Source: Winogradskyella luteola (GTDB lineage Bacteria > Bacteroidota > Bacteroidia > Flavobacteriales > Flavobacteriaceae). From it: 64,000 nt of DNA. Position 1 is the stretch's first letter; every line of letters begins with the position of its first letter. The stretch lies in assembly GCF_019203985.1 (NCBI RefSeq), contig NZ_JAGSPD010000007.1, forward strand, positions 62,001-126,000, in the 5' to 3' direction. Shown piece after piece: positions 18,513 through 27,564 of this stretch. The notes beneath the pieces were generated by a model. It was not told the origin of the DNA and made no database searches. It worked only from the letters and a program-made list of their open reading frames with translations. Both the position numbers and the translations under genes were made by a program.

Positions 18513-19592
18513 TTAATCTTCTATTTGGTTTGCACCCAAGCCTGTATAATCACATATATAGTGCCCATTCTGGCAGTATTTAGTTAATTCTTTCTTAATA
18601 AAATTGAGTACAGCTTCTTTTTCATCGGCAGGATATAACACATGAACATTTGCTCCCGCATCTAATGTAAAACAGACATTAGAATCGTTTTCTGCCCTAT
18701 AGTTCCATAGTTCATTTATAATCTGAAGCGTATTTGATTTCATCAAAATAAAATAAGGCATACTCGTCATCATCATGGCATGAAGCGTTAAAGCTTCACT
18801 TTCAACAATTTTTATAAACGCCTTTAAATCTCCAGAAGCCAGTATGTCCTTAAGCTTTGCCAAATTACTATGAGCTTGTGCAAAACGTTCTTTCGCAAAA
18901 GGATGACCAAACATTAATTTATGACCGACAGTGCTGCTCACTTGCTTCTCTCCTTTATCTACCAACAGAATAGTGTCTTGGTAGTTTTTAAAGTTTGAAT
19001 GCACATCTCCTTGAAACTTTACACCATATAAATCTGAGCTTTCTGTACTCTCATTTTGTCCCCAAACCACTAATTCTCCTTCGACACTTCGGCATGCACT
19101 ACCTGACCCTAAACGTGCTAAAAAAGATGCTTTTTTGTTAAAATAATCATCGGCATAATCTATTCCTAAATCCTCCTCAATACTCATTAAGCACAAAGCC
19201 AATGCGCTCATGCCAGAAGCAGAAGACGCAATACCAGAACTGTGTGGAAATGTGTTAGACGTTTCAATCTTAAAGTGATAATCTCTTAAAAAAGGCATAT
19301 AGCTTTCTATGCGCTCAAAAAAGGTTTGAATCTTTGGTTTAAACGCTTCATTTTTTTCACCTTCAAAATACACATCGAAACTAAAATCCTTATCACCTTT
19401 CTTAGTGTAAGTCACTTCAGTAATTGTCTTGCAATTTGAAAGTGTAAAACTTATTGAAGGATTTTCAGGAATTTGATGTTCTCGTTTTCCCCAATATTTT
19501 ATTAAAGCAATATTACTTGGTGATGACCATTTTACATGGCCATTTTCTATGTTAGAATTATAGGATCTGAGGATAAAATCTTGATTTGTCAT
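18513..19592 (-). CDS. mvaD: Diphosphomevalonate decarboxylase
   Basis: Enzyme of 359 residues converting diphosphomevalonate to isopentenyl diphosphate with ATP and loss of CO2. The family signature SPSNIALIKYWGKR lies at about residues 25-38, the GHMP phosphate-binding motif SSGIASSASG at about 118-127, and the C-terminal TLDAGANVHVLY contains the catalytic Asp. Length is a little above the bacterial norm. It is the first gene of a codirectional set with mevalonate kinase, UbiA prenyltransferase, nitrilase and a pseudouridine-synthase-like gene. Confidence 0.95.
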   Translation of the reverse strand: MTNQDFILRSYNSNIENGHVKWSSPSNIALIKYWGKREHQIPENPSISFTLSNCKTITEVTYTKKGDKDFSFDVYFEGEKNEAFKPKIQTFFERIESYMPFLRDYHFKIETSNTFPHSSGIASSASGMSALALCLMSIEEDLGIDYADDYFNKKASFLARLGSGSACRSVEGELVVWGQNESTESSDLYGVKFQGDVHSNFKNYQDTILLVDKGEKQVSSTVGHKLMFGHPFAKERFAQAHSNLAKLKDILASGDLKAFIKIVESEALTLHAMMMTSMPYFILMKSNTLQIINELWNYRAENDSNVCFTLDAGANVHVLYPADEKEAVLNFIKKELTKYCQNGHYICDYTGLGANQIED

Positions 19593-19728
19593 TTACATTA
19601 ATTCTAGGGCAAAGATACTAACTTAGTAAAACAATATTCGTCTATAAACTACAAGTTTTGGATATGTTGATGACAATGGGCATTTTTTCCGATATACGAT
19701 AAAGCATATAACCTAAAATTTTACCGTA

Positions 19729-20382
19729 ATGAAAAAATTATTATTTCTATTGATTAGTGTTTGCTGTGTCACTCATCTCATTGCCCAAGAAAATGACAAA
19801 TCATCATCCTTTTTTGACAGTCTGAGCTTTGGTATTAAAGCAGGTCCTACGATATCTACAACTCAATCTGGGAGTGCTGGTCTTGAAAATGAACAAAAAG
19901 ATGGAGGTAGAACTCAAGTATCATATCATTTTGGAGCCCTAACTGAATTGAGGATAACCAAACATTTGTCATTTCAACTTGAGGCAATTTATTCAAATGA
20001 AAAGTCACAAACAACCAAAAAGGATGAAATGTATGAAGCATCTTACATACAAATTCCATTATTGGTGAAGTTTTATTTTGCTAAAGGGTTTAGCATTGAA
20101 GCAGGCCCACAAATAGGGTATTTATTGTCTTCTGAAATAACTTTTGATGAGGACACAAATTCTAGATCACCAGTAATTATAGATGAATTACCAAAGACTG
20201 ATTTTAGATTTACCACAGGTCTTTCATATAGATTTAATAACGGCATTTTCTTTGGTGGGCGTTATGATTTTTATATCACAGACCCCGAAAATTTGGATAG
20301 AGAAGACGACGGTTTTTTTCTCGTATCACATTCAAAATTTAGAAATGGGCTTATCAATGCATTTATTGGATATATGTTTTAA
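19729..20382 (+). CDS. Outer-membrane beta-barrel (porin/PorT-like) protein
   Basis: Protein of 217 residues with a signal peptide (1-19, cleavage near I-A-Q) followed by a small outer-membrane barrel. Alternating hydrophobic strands appear (FGIKAGPTIST, SFQLEAIYS, YIQIPLLVKFYF, FSIEAGPQIGYLLS, FRFTTGLSYRF, IFFGGRYDFYI), and the last residues LINAFIGYMF end in the Phe typical of barrel insertion signals. Pfam-style call: outer-membrane protein beta-barrel domain. No enzymatic motif. Probably monocistronic, flanked by a divergent mevalonate operon and by glycosyltransferases. Confidence 0.85.
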   Translation: MKKLLFLLISVCCVTHLIAQENDKSSSFFDSLSFGIKAGPTISTTQSGSAGLENEQKDGGRTQVSYHFGALTELRITKHLSFQLEAIYSNEKSQTTKKDEMYEASYIQIPLLVKFYFAKGFSIEAGPQIGYLLSSEITFDEDTNSRSPVIIDELPKTDFRFTTGLSYRFNNGIFFGGRYDFYITDPENLDREDDGFFLVSHSKFRNGLINAFIGYMF

Positions 20383-20481
20383 ATAATGTTTGGTTGGAAA
20401 AATTTAAAGATTTGATAATTATTCCTAAAACTTTTAGCAACACTTGATTTTTAACTTGTTCAATTAAATAAATGCCAAAAA

Positions 20482-21318
20482 ATGAAACTAAAAGAGTTGC
20501 CAAAATCGATTAAGAAAAGTATTTCTCTTAGCTTATTATCGTTAGAGGAGCTTGAAGACCAAAATAAAAAGAGGATACCAGTGATTGTATCCTTAACCAC
20601 TATTCCGTCTCGTGTTAGAACACTTCACATTACTATTAGAAGTCTACTGAATCAAGACACTTTACCAGAAAAAATTGTGCTTTGGCTTAACGATAGCTAT
20701 AAAAATAAAGTTCCGAGAAAACTACAAAAATTAACTGGAAACACATTTGAAATTAGATTTTCAGAGTATACATTTTCTCATCGCAAACTTATTCATAGTC
20801 TGCAAGCATTTAAAAACAAGGCTATTGTTACTGTTGATGATGATTTAATTTATCACAGAGAGTTTTTAAAATTGCTTTATATCGAACATTTAAAAAACCC
20901 AAATGTGGTGATAGGCAACAGGTGCCGAGAAATCTCATATAATGAAGAGGGAAATATTTTACCTTATCTAAAATGGCCATTTCTCAACGGTGAAAATAGA
21001 AACTACAACAAAAAATTATTAATGCCTGTAGGAGCCTTTGGTGTTATATATCCAGCCAATGTATTAAATGATAACGTTCATAATATTGATCTCTTTAATA
21101 AGCTATCTCCCAAAAGTGATGATCTTTGGTTTAAGACCATGACATTGCTTAATAATAATCTAAGCATACAAGCAGAAAACAAGGCACCAGACCCAACACC
21201 AATTATAGCTACCCAAGGTATCTCATTAAAAAAAATCAATAATAAGTTAGACTATAAGAGAGTGCAGTGGGAACAGATAACAAAACATTTTAATCTTTCT
21301 TTTAATCATGGGATATAG
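20482..21318 (+). CDS. GT-A-type glycosyltransferase-like protein
   Basis: Protein of 278 residues resembling family 2-like glycosyltransferases. It opens with VIVSLTTIPSRV, has the loop SLLNQDTLPEKIVLWLND and contains a metal-binding-like DDD in VTVDDDLIY (about residues 116-124). A later SDDLWFK block may supply the catalytic acid. No signal peptide or membrane helices, so it acts at the cytosolic side on surface glycan or lipid precursors. Substrate cannot be told. It is followed 58 bp later by a second glycosyltransferase on the same strand. Confidence 0.78.
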   Translation: MKLKELPKSIKKSISLSLLSLEELEDQNKKRIPVIVSLTTIPSRVRTLHITIRSLLNQDTLPEKIVLWLNDSYKNKVPRKLQKLTGNTFEIRFSEYTFSHRKLIHSLQAFKNKAIVTVDDDLIYHREFLKLLYIEHLKNPNVVIGNRCREISYNEEGNILPYLKWPFLNGENRNYNKKLLMPVGAFGVIYPANVLNDNVHNIDLFNKLSPKSDDLWFKTMTLLNNNLSIQAENKAPDPTPIIATQGISLKKINNKLDYKRVQWEQITKHFNLSFNHGI

Positions 21319-21376
21319 TATGAAGGCTCTTAATGGGCATTTGGCAGACAATGGTCAATGCCAACCAACTTAACAA

Positions 21377-22297
21377 ATGATTAAAAAAACAGATTATCGC
21401 AAAAAAATTAAACAAATGAAAATACCAAACATATCAGTAATTATTAGCACTTATAATGCTGAAGATTGGCTAGAAAAAGTACTTTGGAGCTACAACGCTC
21501 AGAGCTTTGCGGCATTTGAAGTTATAATAGCAGATGATGGATCTAGAGAAGCAACAAGAAAGTTAATTGAGTCCATGAGACCCTATCTTGATTTTGATAT
21601 TGTGCATGTATGGCATGAGGATCATGGGTTTCAAAAATCCAAAATACTCAATAAAGCACTTTTAGAGTGTAAATCTGATTATATTCTAATGAGTGATGGT
21701 GATTGTATAGCAAGAGCTGATTTTGTAGAAACACATTTCTGCAATAGAGAGAAAGGTTACTTCCTCTCTGGCGGTTACTATAAATTACCAATGTCCATTT
21801 CAAAGCTTATTACTAGGAAAGATATAATTGATCAAAACTGCTTTGACTTAAATTGGTTAAAGTCTAAGGGGTTAAAATCGTCTTTTAAAAACAATAAATT
21901 GAATTCCAAAGGGCTAAAAAGTAAGCTGTTAAACTTTATTACACCAACCAATGCGAGCTGGAACGGCCATAATTCTTCTGGTTGGAAATCTGATATATAC
22001 CACGTTAACGGTTTAGATGTAACCATGCAATATGGTGGTCAGGATAGAGAACTCGGAGAACGATTGATGAACTTAGGTATAAAATCTAAGCAGATAAGAT
22101 ATTCTGCTGTGTGCCTACATTTAGACCATGACAGAGGTTATAAAAATGAAGCATCAATTGAAAAGAATAGAGCGATAAGGCATCATACCAAAAAGACAAA
22201 GAAAATCTGGACCGATAATGGTATAGTAGACACAAATGATATAGATAAAATTACAAAGCTACATTTCCCAAAAAAAACAGTAGAGCTACAAGATTAA
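21377..22297 (+). CDS. Family 2 glycosyltransferase
   Basis: Protein of 306 residues with a GT2 N-terminal fold (NISVIISTYNAEDWL, VIIADDGS) and a metal-binding SDGD motif (LMSDGDCIARADF). A C-terminal galactosyltransferase-type segment follows with GGQDRELGERL. A second start at 21416 (MKIPNIS) would remove 13 basic residues and fits the family slightly better; the longer form is given. Likely a transferase for lipopolysaccharide or capsule glycans together with the preceding gene. Its stop abuts that of the convergent DUF1697 gene. Confidence 0.9.
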   Translation: MIKKTDYRKKIKQMKIPNISVIISTYNAEDWLEKVLWSYNAQSFAAFEVIIADDGSREATRKLIESMRPYLDFDIVHVWHEDHGFQKSKILNKALLECKSDYILMSDGDCIARADFVETHFCNREKGYFLSGGYYKLPMSISKLITRKDIIDQNCFDLNWLKSKGLKSSFKNNKLNSKGLKSKLLNFITPTNASWNGHNSSGWKSDIYHVNGLDVTMQYGGQDRELGERLMNLGIKSKQIRYSAVCLHLDHDRGYKNEASIEKNRAIRHHTKKTKKIWTDNGIVDTNDIDKITKLHFPKKTVELQD

Positions 22298-22828
22298 CTA
22301 TTCACTCATACCTAATAGCTTGTTTAGTGTATTATAATTTCTAGATGTAGCATTGACATTTAATTTTCGCTCAAAGAAATTAAGATTAAACTTGGCCTTG
22401 CCATAACCATTGGCACAGTAGAAATATAGACAGTTATTTAAGATTTTATATTCTTCGTTTTCATAGGTTTTTTTACAAGCCTCAAGAACTAAATCTTCAT
22501 TTGGAATTTCCGTAAGAACAGCAAAATAGCTATTCACTTTTTTCTCTTCTGAAAATGGACAGTCATCAAATATTTTTTTTAATTGTGCTCTAGTTTTAAC
22601 TAAAACAGAAACATCAAAACCAAAATGATCTAAAATTGATTGTTTGATTTGCTTCTCAAGAGCTTTGTTATCATTACCCAAAGATTGAAAAATCACATTA
22701 CCACTTTGTATATAGGTTTTTACGTTTTTTAAACCAAATGAAGTCAGCAATTCTCTTAGTTCTGCCATTGGGACTTTTTTGTGTCCACCAACATTAATTC
22801 CCCTTAAAAGTGCGATATATGTATTCAT
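22298..22828 (-). CDS. DUF1697 family protein
   Basis: Cytosolic protein of 176 residues with the family N-terminus YIALLRGINVGGHKKVPM and the block VKTYIQSGNVIFQS. These are diagnostic of DUF1697, whose biochemical role is unknown. The start codon directly follows the toxin stop with no spacer, so it is translationally coupled to the toxin-antitoxin pair. That position suggests cotranscription and perhaps a functional link (inference). The C-terminal part (NATSRNYNTLNKLL) is typical for the family. Confidence 0.9.
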   Translation of the reverse strand: MNTYIALLRGINVGGHKKVPMAELRELLTSFGLKNVKTYIQSGNVIFQSLGNDNKALEKQIKQSILDHFGFDVSVLVKTRAQLKKIFDDCPFSEEKKVNSYFAVLTEIPNEDLVLEACKKTYENEEYKILNNCLYFYCANGYGKAKFNLNFFERKLNVNATSRNYNTLNKLLGMSE

Positions 22829-23101
22829 TCAATAATCTTGAGATTGATTGATAACTCGATAAATAATAATACTGTTATTATCTCTTACTTTGTAATGAAT
22901 CGTATAATTAAAATATTCGAATTTAATAATTCTAACCGCTTTGTATCTTTCTTGAAAAGCTCTTGGCATAGAAATTATTAATCTGAGTTGATTTATTAAA
23001 TCATCAAGGAACTCATTCTCCTTATCAATTAATTTAAAGTAACATTCAGCTTTATACAATTCAAGCCTTGCCTCATCTGAGAACTCATAACTTTCTTCCA
23101 T
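22829..23101 (-). CDS. RelE/ParE-superfamily toxin
   Basis: Protein of 90 residues with the ParE/RelE layout: an N-terminal helical half with FSDEARLELYKAECYF and a C-terminal beta part (YKAVRIIKFEYFNYTIHYKV, then IIIYRVINQSQDY). Such toxins cleave ribosome-bound mRNA or inhibit gyrase; which applies here cannot be decided. The start overlaps the 3' end of the antitoxin gene by 17 bases, the classical antitoxin-first arrangement with coupled translation. Confidence 0.75.
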   Translation of the reverse strand: MEESYEFSDEARLELYKAECYFKLIDKENEFLDDLINQLRLIISMPRAFQERYKAVRIIKFEYFNYTIHYKVRDNNSIIIYRVINQSQDY

Positions 23102-23336
23102 ATTGTTTCAGAACTTCTGCCCAAGTATGTGTTTTTAAAAGTCCTTTTTCATCACGCTCAATCATATCATCCATCATCTTTTTGTATTCTTCTGATGGTT
23201 CACTAAATCGTAATGCCTGATCTTCTAGAGTATATTCAATATAATTTTTTAACGAGCGCTTTTGAAGTTTTGCTTGCTTTTCTAAAATTGCAATGGCTTT
23301 ATCGTCTAACTCTATAAGTTTTTTTGTTTTACCCAT
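23085..23336 (-). CDS. Antitoxin of a RelE/ParE-type module
   Basis: Small, strongly charged protein of 83 residues. The N-terminal half (KLIELDDKAIAILEKQAKLQKRSLKNYIEYTLEDQA) resembles a ribbon-helix-helix DNA-binding domain. The C-terminal half, with THTWAEVLKQY, would wrap the toxin. It precedes and overlaps the toxin gene by 17 bases. Such antitoxins usually repress their own promoter, and the A/T-only upstream segment 23337-23377 is the likely operator region. Family assignment is by layout rather than strong motif matches. Confidence 0.7.
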   Translation of the reverse strand: MGKTKKLIELDDKAIAILEKQAKLQKRSLKNYIEYTLEDQALRFSEPSEEYKKMMDDMIERDEKGLLKTHTWAEVLKQYGRKL

Positions 23337-23377
23337 GATATATATTTTATATAACTAATATATATAATTTATATCAA
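23337..23377 (-). promoter_or_regulatory. A/T-rich control region of the toxin-antitoxin module
   Basis: The gap of 41 bp upstream of the antitoxin is almost entirely A/T, with alternating TATATA blocks that are imperfectly repeated and inverted. It is short enough to hold the promoter and an autoregulatory site only. No precise operator can be defined. Confidence 0.3.
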
Positions 23378-24586
23378 CTATACAATAGACTGCGATACAA
23401 TATAAGCTCCTGTCCAAGCATTCTGAAAATTAAATCCGCCTGTTACCGCATCTATATTAAGAACTTCACCTGCTAAATACAGATTTGGGATGCGTCTACT
23501 TTCAAAGGTCTTAAAGTTTACCTCCTTTAAATCTGCTCCGCCAGCCGTAACAAATTCTTCTTTAAAGGTACTTTTTCCTGTTACTTTAAAAACAGCTTTA
23601 GTTAATTGTTTTGACAAAGCTTCTAACTGCTCCTTATTGATGTCTGCCCAACGCACATTTTCATTAATATTTGAAGCTAAAACCAGTTGCTTCCATAAAC
23701 GTTTTGGTAAATTGAACTGAGCAGAACCAAAGACTAATTTTTTTGCAAATTGATATTTAAAGTCTTTGAGTTGATCTAAACACAATTCGTAATCTTGTCT
23801 TATAAAATTAATCGCTATTTCAAAGTTATAGTTCAGTTTTGCCAATGCAATGGCTCCAAATGCCGATAATTTTAAAATCGCAGGTGCACTCATCCCTACA
23901 TGGGTAATCAACAATGGGCCTTGAGAAACCAAATTAGTTCCCAAAACCTCAACTTCCACATCTTGCGCCACAACTCCTGGAATCGCTGCAATACGGTTAT
24001 CCTTAATATCGAATGTAAACAAAGATGGCACAGGTTGAATAATGGTATGCCCTAGGTCTTCTAATAATTTCCAAATTTTCGGATTACTTCCTGTGGCGAC
24101 AACTATTTTATTACAATTAAAAATCCCTTGTGAAGTTTCAACTTTAAAATTATCTGTTTGAAAAATAGATTTTACAGAATGATTATACAAAATCTCTACA
24201 TTGTGCTTTTTAGCTTCATGTAAAAAACAATCTATAATAGTTTGTGAAGAATTTGAAACTGGAAATATCCTGCCATCTTCTTCTATTTTTAACTCAACCC
24301 CACGTTCCTGAAACCAAGAAATAGTATCTCCTGTCATAAACGTATGGAAAGGCCCAAGTAACTCTTTTTCACCTCTTGGGTAATTCTGCACCAATTCTAA
24401 AGGTATAAACTCAGCATGGGTTACATTACATCGTCCTCCTCCTGAAATTTTAACTTTCTGAAGGCCTTCTTTACCGCGTTCTAAAATAGCTACTGATAAT
24501 TTGGGATGTCGCTCTGCAATATTGATGGCCGCAAAAAAACCTGCAGCTCCACCTCCGATAATTATTATATCTTTATGTATGTCCAA
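23378..24586 (-). CDS. HI0933/BaiN-family FAD-dependent oxidoreductase
   Basis: Flavoprotein of 402 residues. The dinucleotide-binding motif IIIGGGAAGFFAA is at about residues 8-20, the family motif KVKISGGGRCNVTH follows at about 44-57, and the C-terminal FAD-contacting block LYLAGEVLNIDAVTGGFNFQNAW ends the protein. Members are often named NAD(P)/FAD-dependent oxidoreductase, and some reduce bile-acid or aminoacetone-like substrates, but most are uncharacterised. Cytosolic. The gene is upstream of the toxin-antitoxin module on the same strand, 41 bp away, and is probably a separate unit. Confidence 0.92.
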   Translation of the reverse strand: MDIHKDIIIIGGGAAGFFAAINIAERHPKLSVAILERGKEGLQKVKISGGGRCNVTHAEFIPLELVQNYPRGEKELLGPFHTFMTGDTISWFQERGVELKIEEDGRIFPVSNSSQTIIDCFLHEAKKHNVEILYNHSVKSIFQTDNFKVETSQGIFNCNKIVVATGSNPKIWKLLEDLGHTIIQPVPSLFTFDIKDNRIAAIPGVVAQDVEVEVLGTNLVSQGPLLITHVGMSAPAILKLSAFGAIALAKLNYNFEIAINFIRQDYELCLDQLKDFKYQFAKKLVFGSAQFNLPKRLWKQLVLASNINENVRWADINKEQLEALSKQLTKAVFKVTGKSTFKEEFVTAGGADLKEVNFKTFESRRIPNLYLAGEVLNIDAVTGGFNFQNAWTGAYIVSQSIV

Positions 24587-24669
24587 TACCTAGATTTAAG
24601 AAGATTTTATGACAGATTCTTTGTTATTAAAATTGTCAATCCTTATCATTAATAATCAATAAAACTACA

Positions 24670-25485
24670 ATGATATACTTTAAAAGACTAATATTTCTCT
24701 TTCTTATTACAAGCTCTTGCCAATCTAATGGCCAACTAAAAATTGAAGGTGATATAAATAACAGTATAGATGAAGCTTCGGCTGCTGAAATTACGACACA
24801 ATCTGATTTGATATGGACTATCCAAGACTCTGGAAATGACAGTGAATTATACGCTCTAAATACCAATGGAAACATTGTTAGGGATATTGCCATTACCAAT
24901 GCTAGTAATATTGATTGGGAAGACTTGACATCGGACAATGAAGGCAATATCTACATAGGTGATTTTGGAAATAATAATGAAAAACGAAAACTCTTTAGAA
25001 TACTAAAAATTAAGCATCAAGATTTGAATAAAAGTCGTGTTAAAGCAGAAATCATTGAATTTACTTTGCCAAAAAAACAAGATTCAAAAGACTTTGAGGC
25101 GTTCTTCTTTTTTAAAAATTCATTTTACATTATCAGTAAGGAAAATAAAAAATTTATTGTTTTAAAAGTACCCAATGAGATTGGCAGACATGAAGCAATC
25201 ATTAGATCTGACTACAATTTGGATGGCAAAAACAATAAAATTACTTCAGCAGATATAAGTAACGATGGTAAAGTTGTTGTACTTCTTAACCATGATAAAC
25301 TTTGGAAACTAAGCAATTTTGAAGATGACGATTTCTTTTCGGGCAATATTGAAGCGCTTTCTTTTGGGCACAACTCGCAAAAAGAAGGAGTTGGCTTTAA
25401 AAATGATTCCATAGTATATCTCACAGATGAACGCAATGGTGTAGAGGGTGGAAATATCTATACTTTTGATTTATCTGGGTTCTAA
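24670..25485 (+). CDS. Propeller-like lipoprotein, unknown function
   Basis: Protein of 271 residues. The N-terminus ends in a lipobox-like LITSSC with Cys17, so it is probably a lipoprotein, although SNGQ just after could also be a signal peptidase I site. The rest shows short repeated strands (DLIWTIQDSGNDSELYALN, IYIGDFGNNNEKR, FYIISKENKKF, VVLLNHDKLWKL) resembling the SdiA-regulated/NHL-type propellers of Bacteroidota. No catalytic motif. Its last 15 bases overlap the convergent polyphosphate kinase gene. Confidence 0.65.
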   Translation: MIYFKRLIFLFLITSSCQSNGQLKIEGDINNSIDEASAAEITTQSDLIWTIQDSGNDSELYALNTNGNIVRDIAITNASNIDWEDLTSDNEGNIYIGDFGNNNEKRKLFRILKIKHQDLNKSRVKAEIIEFTLPKKQDSKDFEAFFFFKNSFYIISKENKKFIVLKVPNEIGRHEAIIRSDYNLDGKNNKITSADISNDGKVVVLLNHDKLWKLSNFEDDDFFSGNIEALSFGHNSQKEGVGFKNDSIVYLTDERNGVEGGNIYTFDLSGF

Positions 25486-27495
25486 TTGATAATGTTCTGC
25501 ATTTAAATATTTGCGGAAATCTTCTTGCGAATTAATTTTGGATTCACCATTCTTTTGATAAGAATTGGTCTGTTTAGCATCAACTATTCTCCCTTTAACA
25601 TTATCGTGCCATTGTAAACTTAGACACATTTCAATGGTTCTTTTTATTTTTTGATTCGCAATAGGTACTAAAACTTCTACCCTACGGTCTAAATTTCTTT
25701 CCATACAATCTGCAGAACCAATAAATATGTCATTTGAGCCTTTATTACCAAAAATATATACCCTTGCGTGCTCTAAATATTTACCAACAATACTTATTAT
25801 TTTTATATTTTCACTCATATTTTTTATACCTGGTATTAGGCAGCAAATACCTCTTACCAAAAGTCTTATCCGCACACCAGCATTAGACGCTTCATAAAGT
25901 TTATCAATGATCCCTTTATCTTCAAGACTATTCATCTTAAAAAACAAATAACCATCACCACCTTGTTTTGCGATAGCAATTTCGTTATCTATTCTAAGGT
26001 ACAATTCCTTTCGTGTTGTAAAAGGTGACATCCAAATTGAATTTATATTCGGCTCGTAACTCGTATCCAGAAGGAACTTAAAAACTTCTTCCAAATCCTT
26101 GGTTATAGTTTTATCTGCGGTTAAAAGTGTAAAATCCGCATAAATCTTAGCACTCTTCTCATTAAAATTTCCAGTACCGACGTAACTAATGTTGCAATGA
26201 TCAGTTTTAATAAGCATTATTTTAGAATGTACTTTTAGGTCGACCATACTGTATAATACATTGGCACCTAGTTTAGCAAGCTTTTCTCCCCATTCGATGT
26301 TGTTTTCTTCGTCAAAACGCGCCTTGGCTTCCACAAATACCGTGACCTTTTTTCCTCTTGCCAAGCAATTAATCAGACCTCTAGCTACAGAGGAATTTTT
26401 TGAAATCCTGTACAAAGTGATATAAATATGAGTAACACTATCGTTTGTAGAAGCCTCTTCAATTAATTTTAAAACAGAACTGTATTGATGATACGGAAAA
26501 CAAAGCAGTTGGTCTTGTTCTTTTACTGTTTCAATGACACTATCGGTATTTGCTAAATTTTGATGTGGAATTTCATCTACACTTTCAACAGAAATTCTAT
26601 TTTCTATGTCCGGAAAGCTGAAAAAATCACTGAAATTATGAAACTTTCCACCTGGCATTAGGTCTGTCTTCTTTAATTTCATCTTTTTTCGTAATGCTTT
26701 AATTGATTGTTTGGGCATAGCAACATCATAGAGAATTCTTGTTGGCATACCCAAATCTCTTTCCTTTAAACTTTCCTTTATCAGTTTAATGAGTTCGCCA
26801 TTTTCTTCTTCTTCATAATACAACTCCCCATCTCTAGTGATTTTCACACTAAATAGATTTTTACTGTCAAAATTTGGCAAAATTTGGGTGATATTGTTCC
26901 TTATAACTTCATCAAGAAATGTAATATAGGTTTTACTTTTATGCGCCTGAAGAGTTATAAATCTACCACAAGTTTCACTTGGAATGGAAACTAATAACGC
27001 TCGATCCTCATTATTTAAAAAGAAGAAAAGCCCTTTATCTTTTATAAAATCAAAATTCTGTTGGTCATCTAAATCATAAATTGAGATGTGCTCCTTTACG
27101 GTAGATTCAAAAACCTCCTTGGAAATTTGGTGTTGAGTGTCACTGAACTGTGAGGCTTCTATAAGTACAACACCTTCAGCGGCCAACTCTTTAAGCAATT
27201 TCTCCTTATAGATGTAGCCAAATTTGTTTTGAAGCCTATCGACAATCTTTTGAATACGTTTTACAATCTTTTTTGGCTTTTCCTTTAAACGAATTGGTGA
27301 ATCTTTTCTTAAACTTCTAAACTGTCTCAGCTTAGAAACCCTTACCCGATAGAACTCGTCGAGATTTGAAGAAAATATAGCTAAGAACTTAAGCCTTTGA
27401 TTGAGACTATTGATGGGATCTTCCGCTTCTTGCAGTACTCTTTCATTAAATGAAAGCCAGCTTATATCCCTATTAATATAACGTTTTTGAGACAT
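25471..27495 (-). CDS. ppk1: Polyphosphate kinase 1
   Basis: Enzyme of about 674 residues that polymerises the ATP gamma-phosphate into polyphosphate. The phosphorylated His lies in LKVHSKIML (residue 423 from the chosen start), followed by YVGTGNFNE and by the second active-site His in LEHARVY. I start at the Met encoded at 27493-27495 because MSQKRYINRDISWLSFN is the family N-terminus; five extra residues are possible from 27510. It is downstream of a DUF2254 membrane protein and a metallophosphatase-barrel gene on the same strand, likely one operon with a phosphate theme. Confidence 0.95.
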   Translation of the reverse strand: MSQKRYINRDISWLSFNERVLQEAEDPINSLNQRLKFLAIFSSNLDEFYRVRVSKLRQFRSLRKDSPIRLKEKPKKIVKRIQKIVDRLQNKFGYIYKEKLLKELAAEGVVLIEASQFSDTQHQISKEVFESTVKEHISIYDLDDQQNFDFIKDKGLFFFLNNEDRALLVSIPSETCGRFITLQAHKSKTYITFLDEVIRNNITQILPNFDSKNLFSVKITRDGELYYEEEENGELIKLIKESLKERDLGMPTRILYDVAMPKQSIKALRKKMKLKKTDLMPGGKFHNFSDFFSFPDIENRISVESVDEIPHQNLANTDSVIETVKEQDQLLCFPYHQYSSVLKLIEEASTNDSVTHIYITLYRISKNSSVARGLINCLARGKKVTVFVEAKARFDEENNIEWGEKLAKLGANVLYSMVDLKVHSKIMLIKTDHCNISYVGTGNFNEKSAKIYADFTLLTADKTITKDLEEVFKFLLDTSYEPNINSIWMSPFTTRKELYLRIDNEIAIAKQGGDGYLFFKMNSLEDKGIIDKLYEASNAGVRIRLLVRGICCLIPGIKNMSENIKIISIVGKYLEHARVYIFGNKGSNDIFIGSADCMERNLDRRVEVLVPIANQKIKRTIEMCLSLQWHDNVKGRIVDAKQTNSYQKNGESKINSQEDFRKYLNAEHYQLEPR

Positions 27496-27564
27496 ATCGT
27501 AATAATACAAAACGATTGTAAATACAAGGTTAAATTATTATTACCAGACGAATTATTTTTAACT

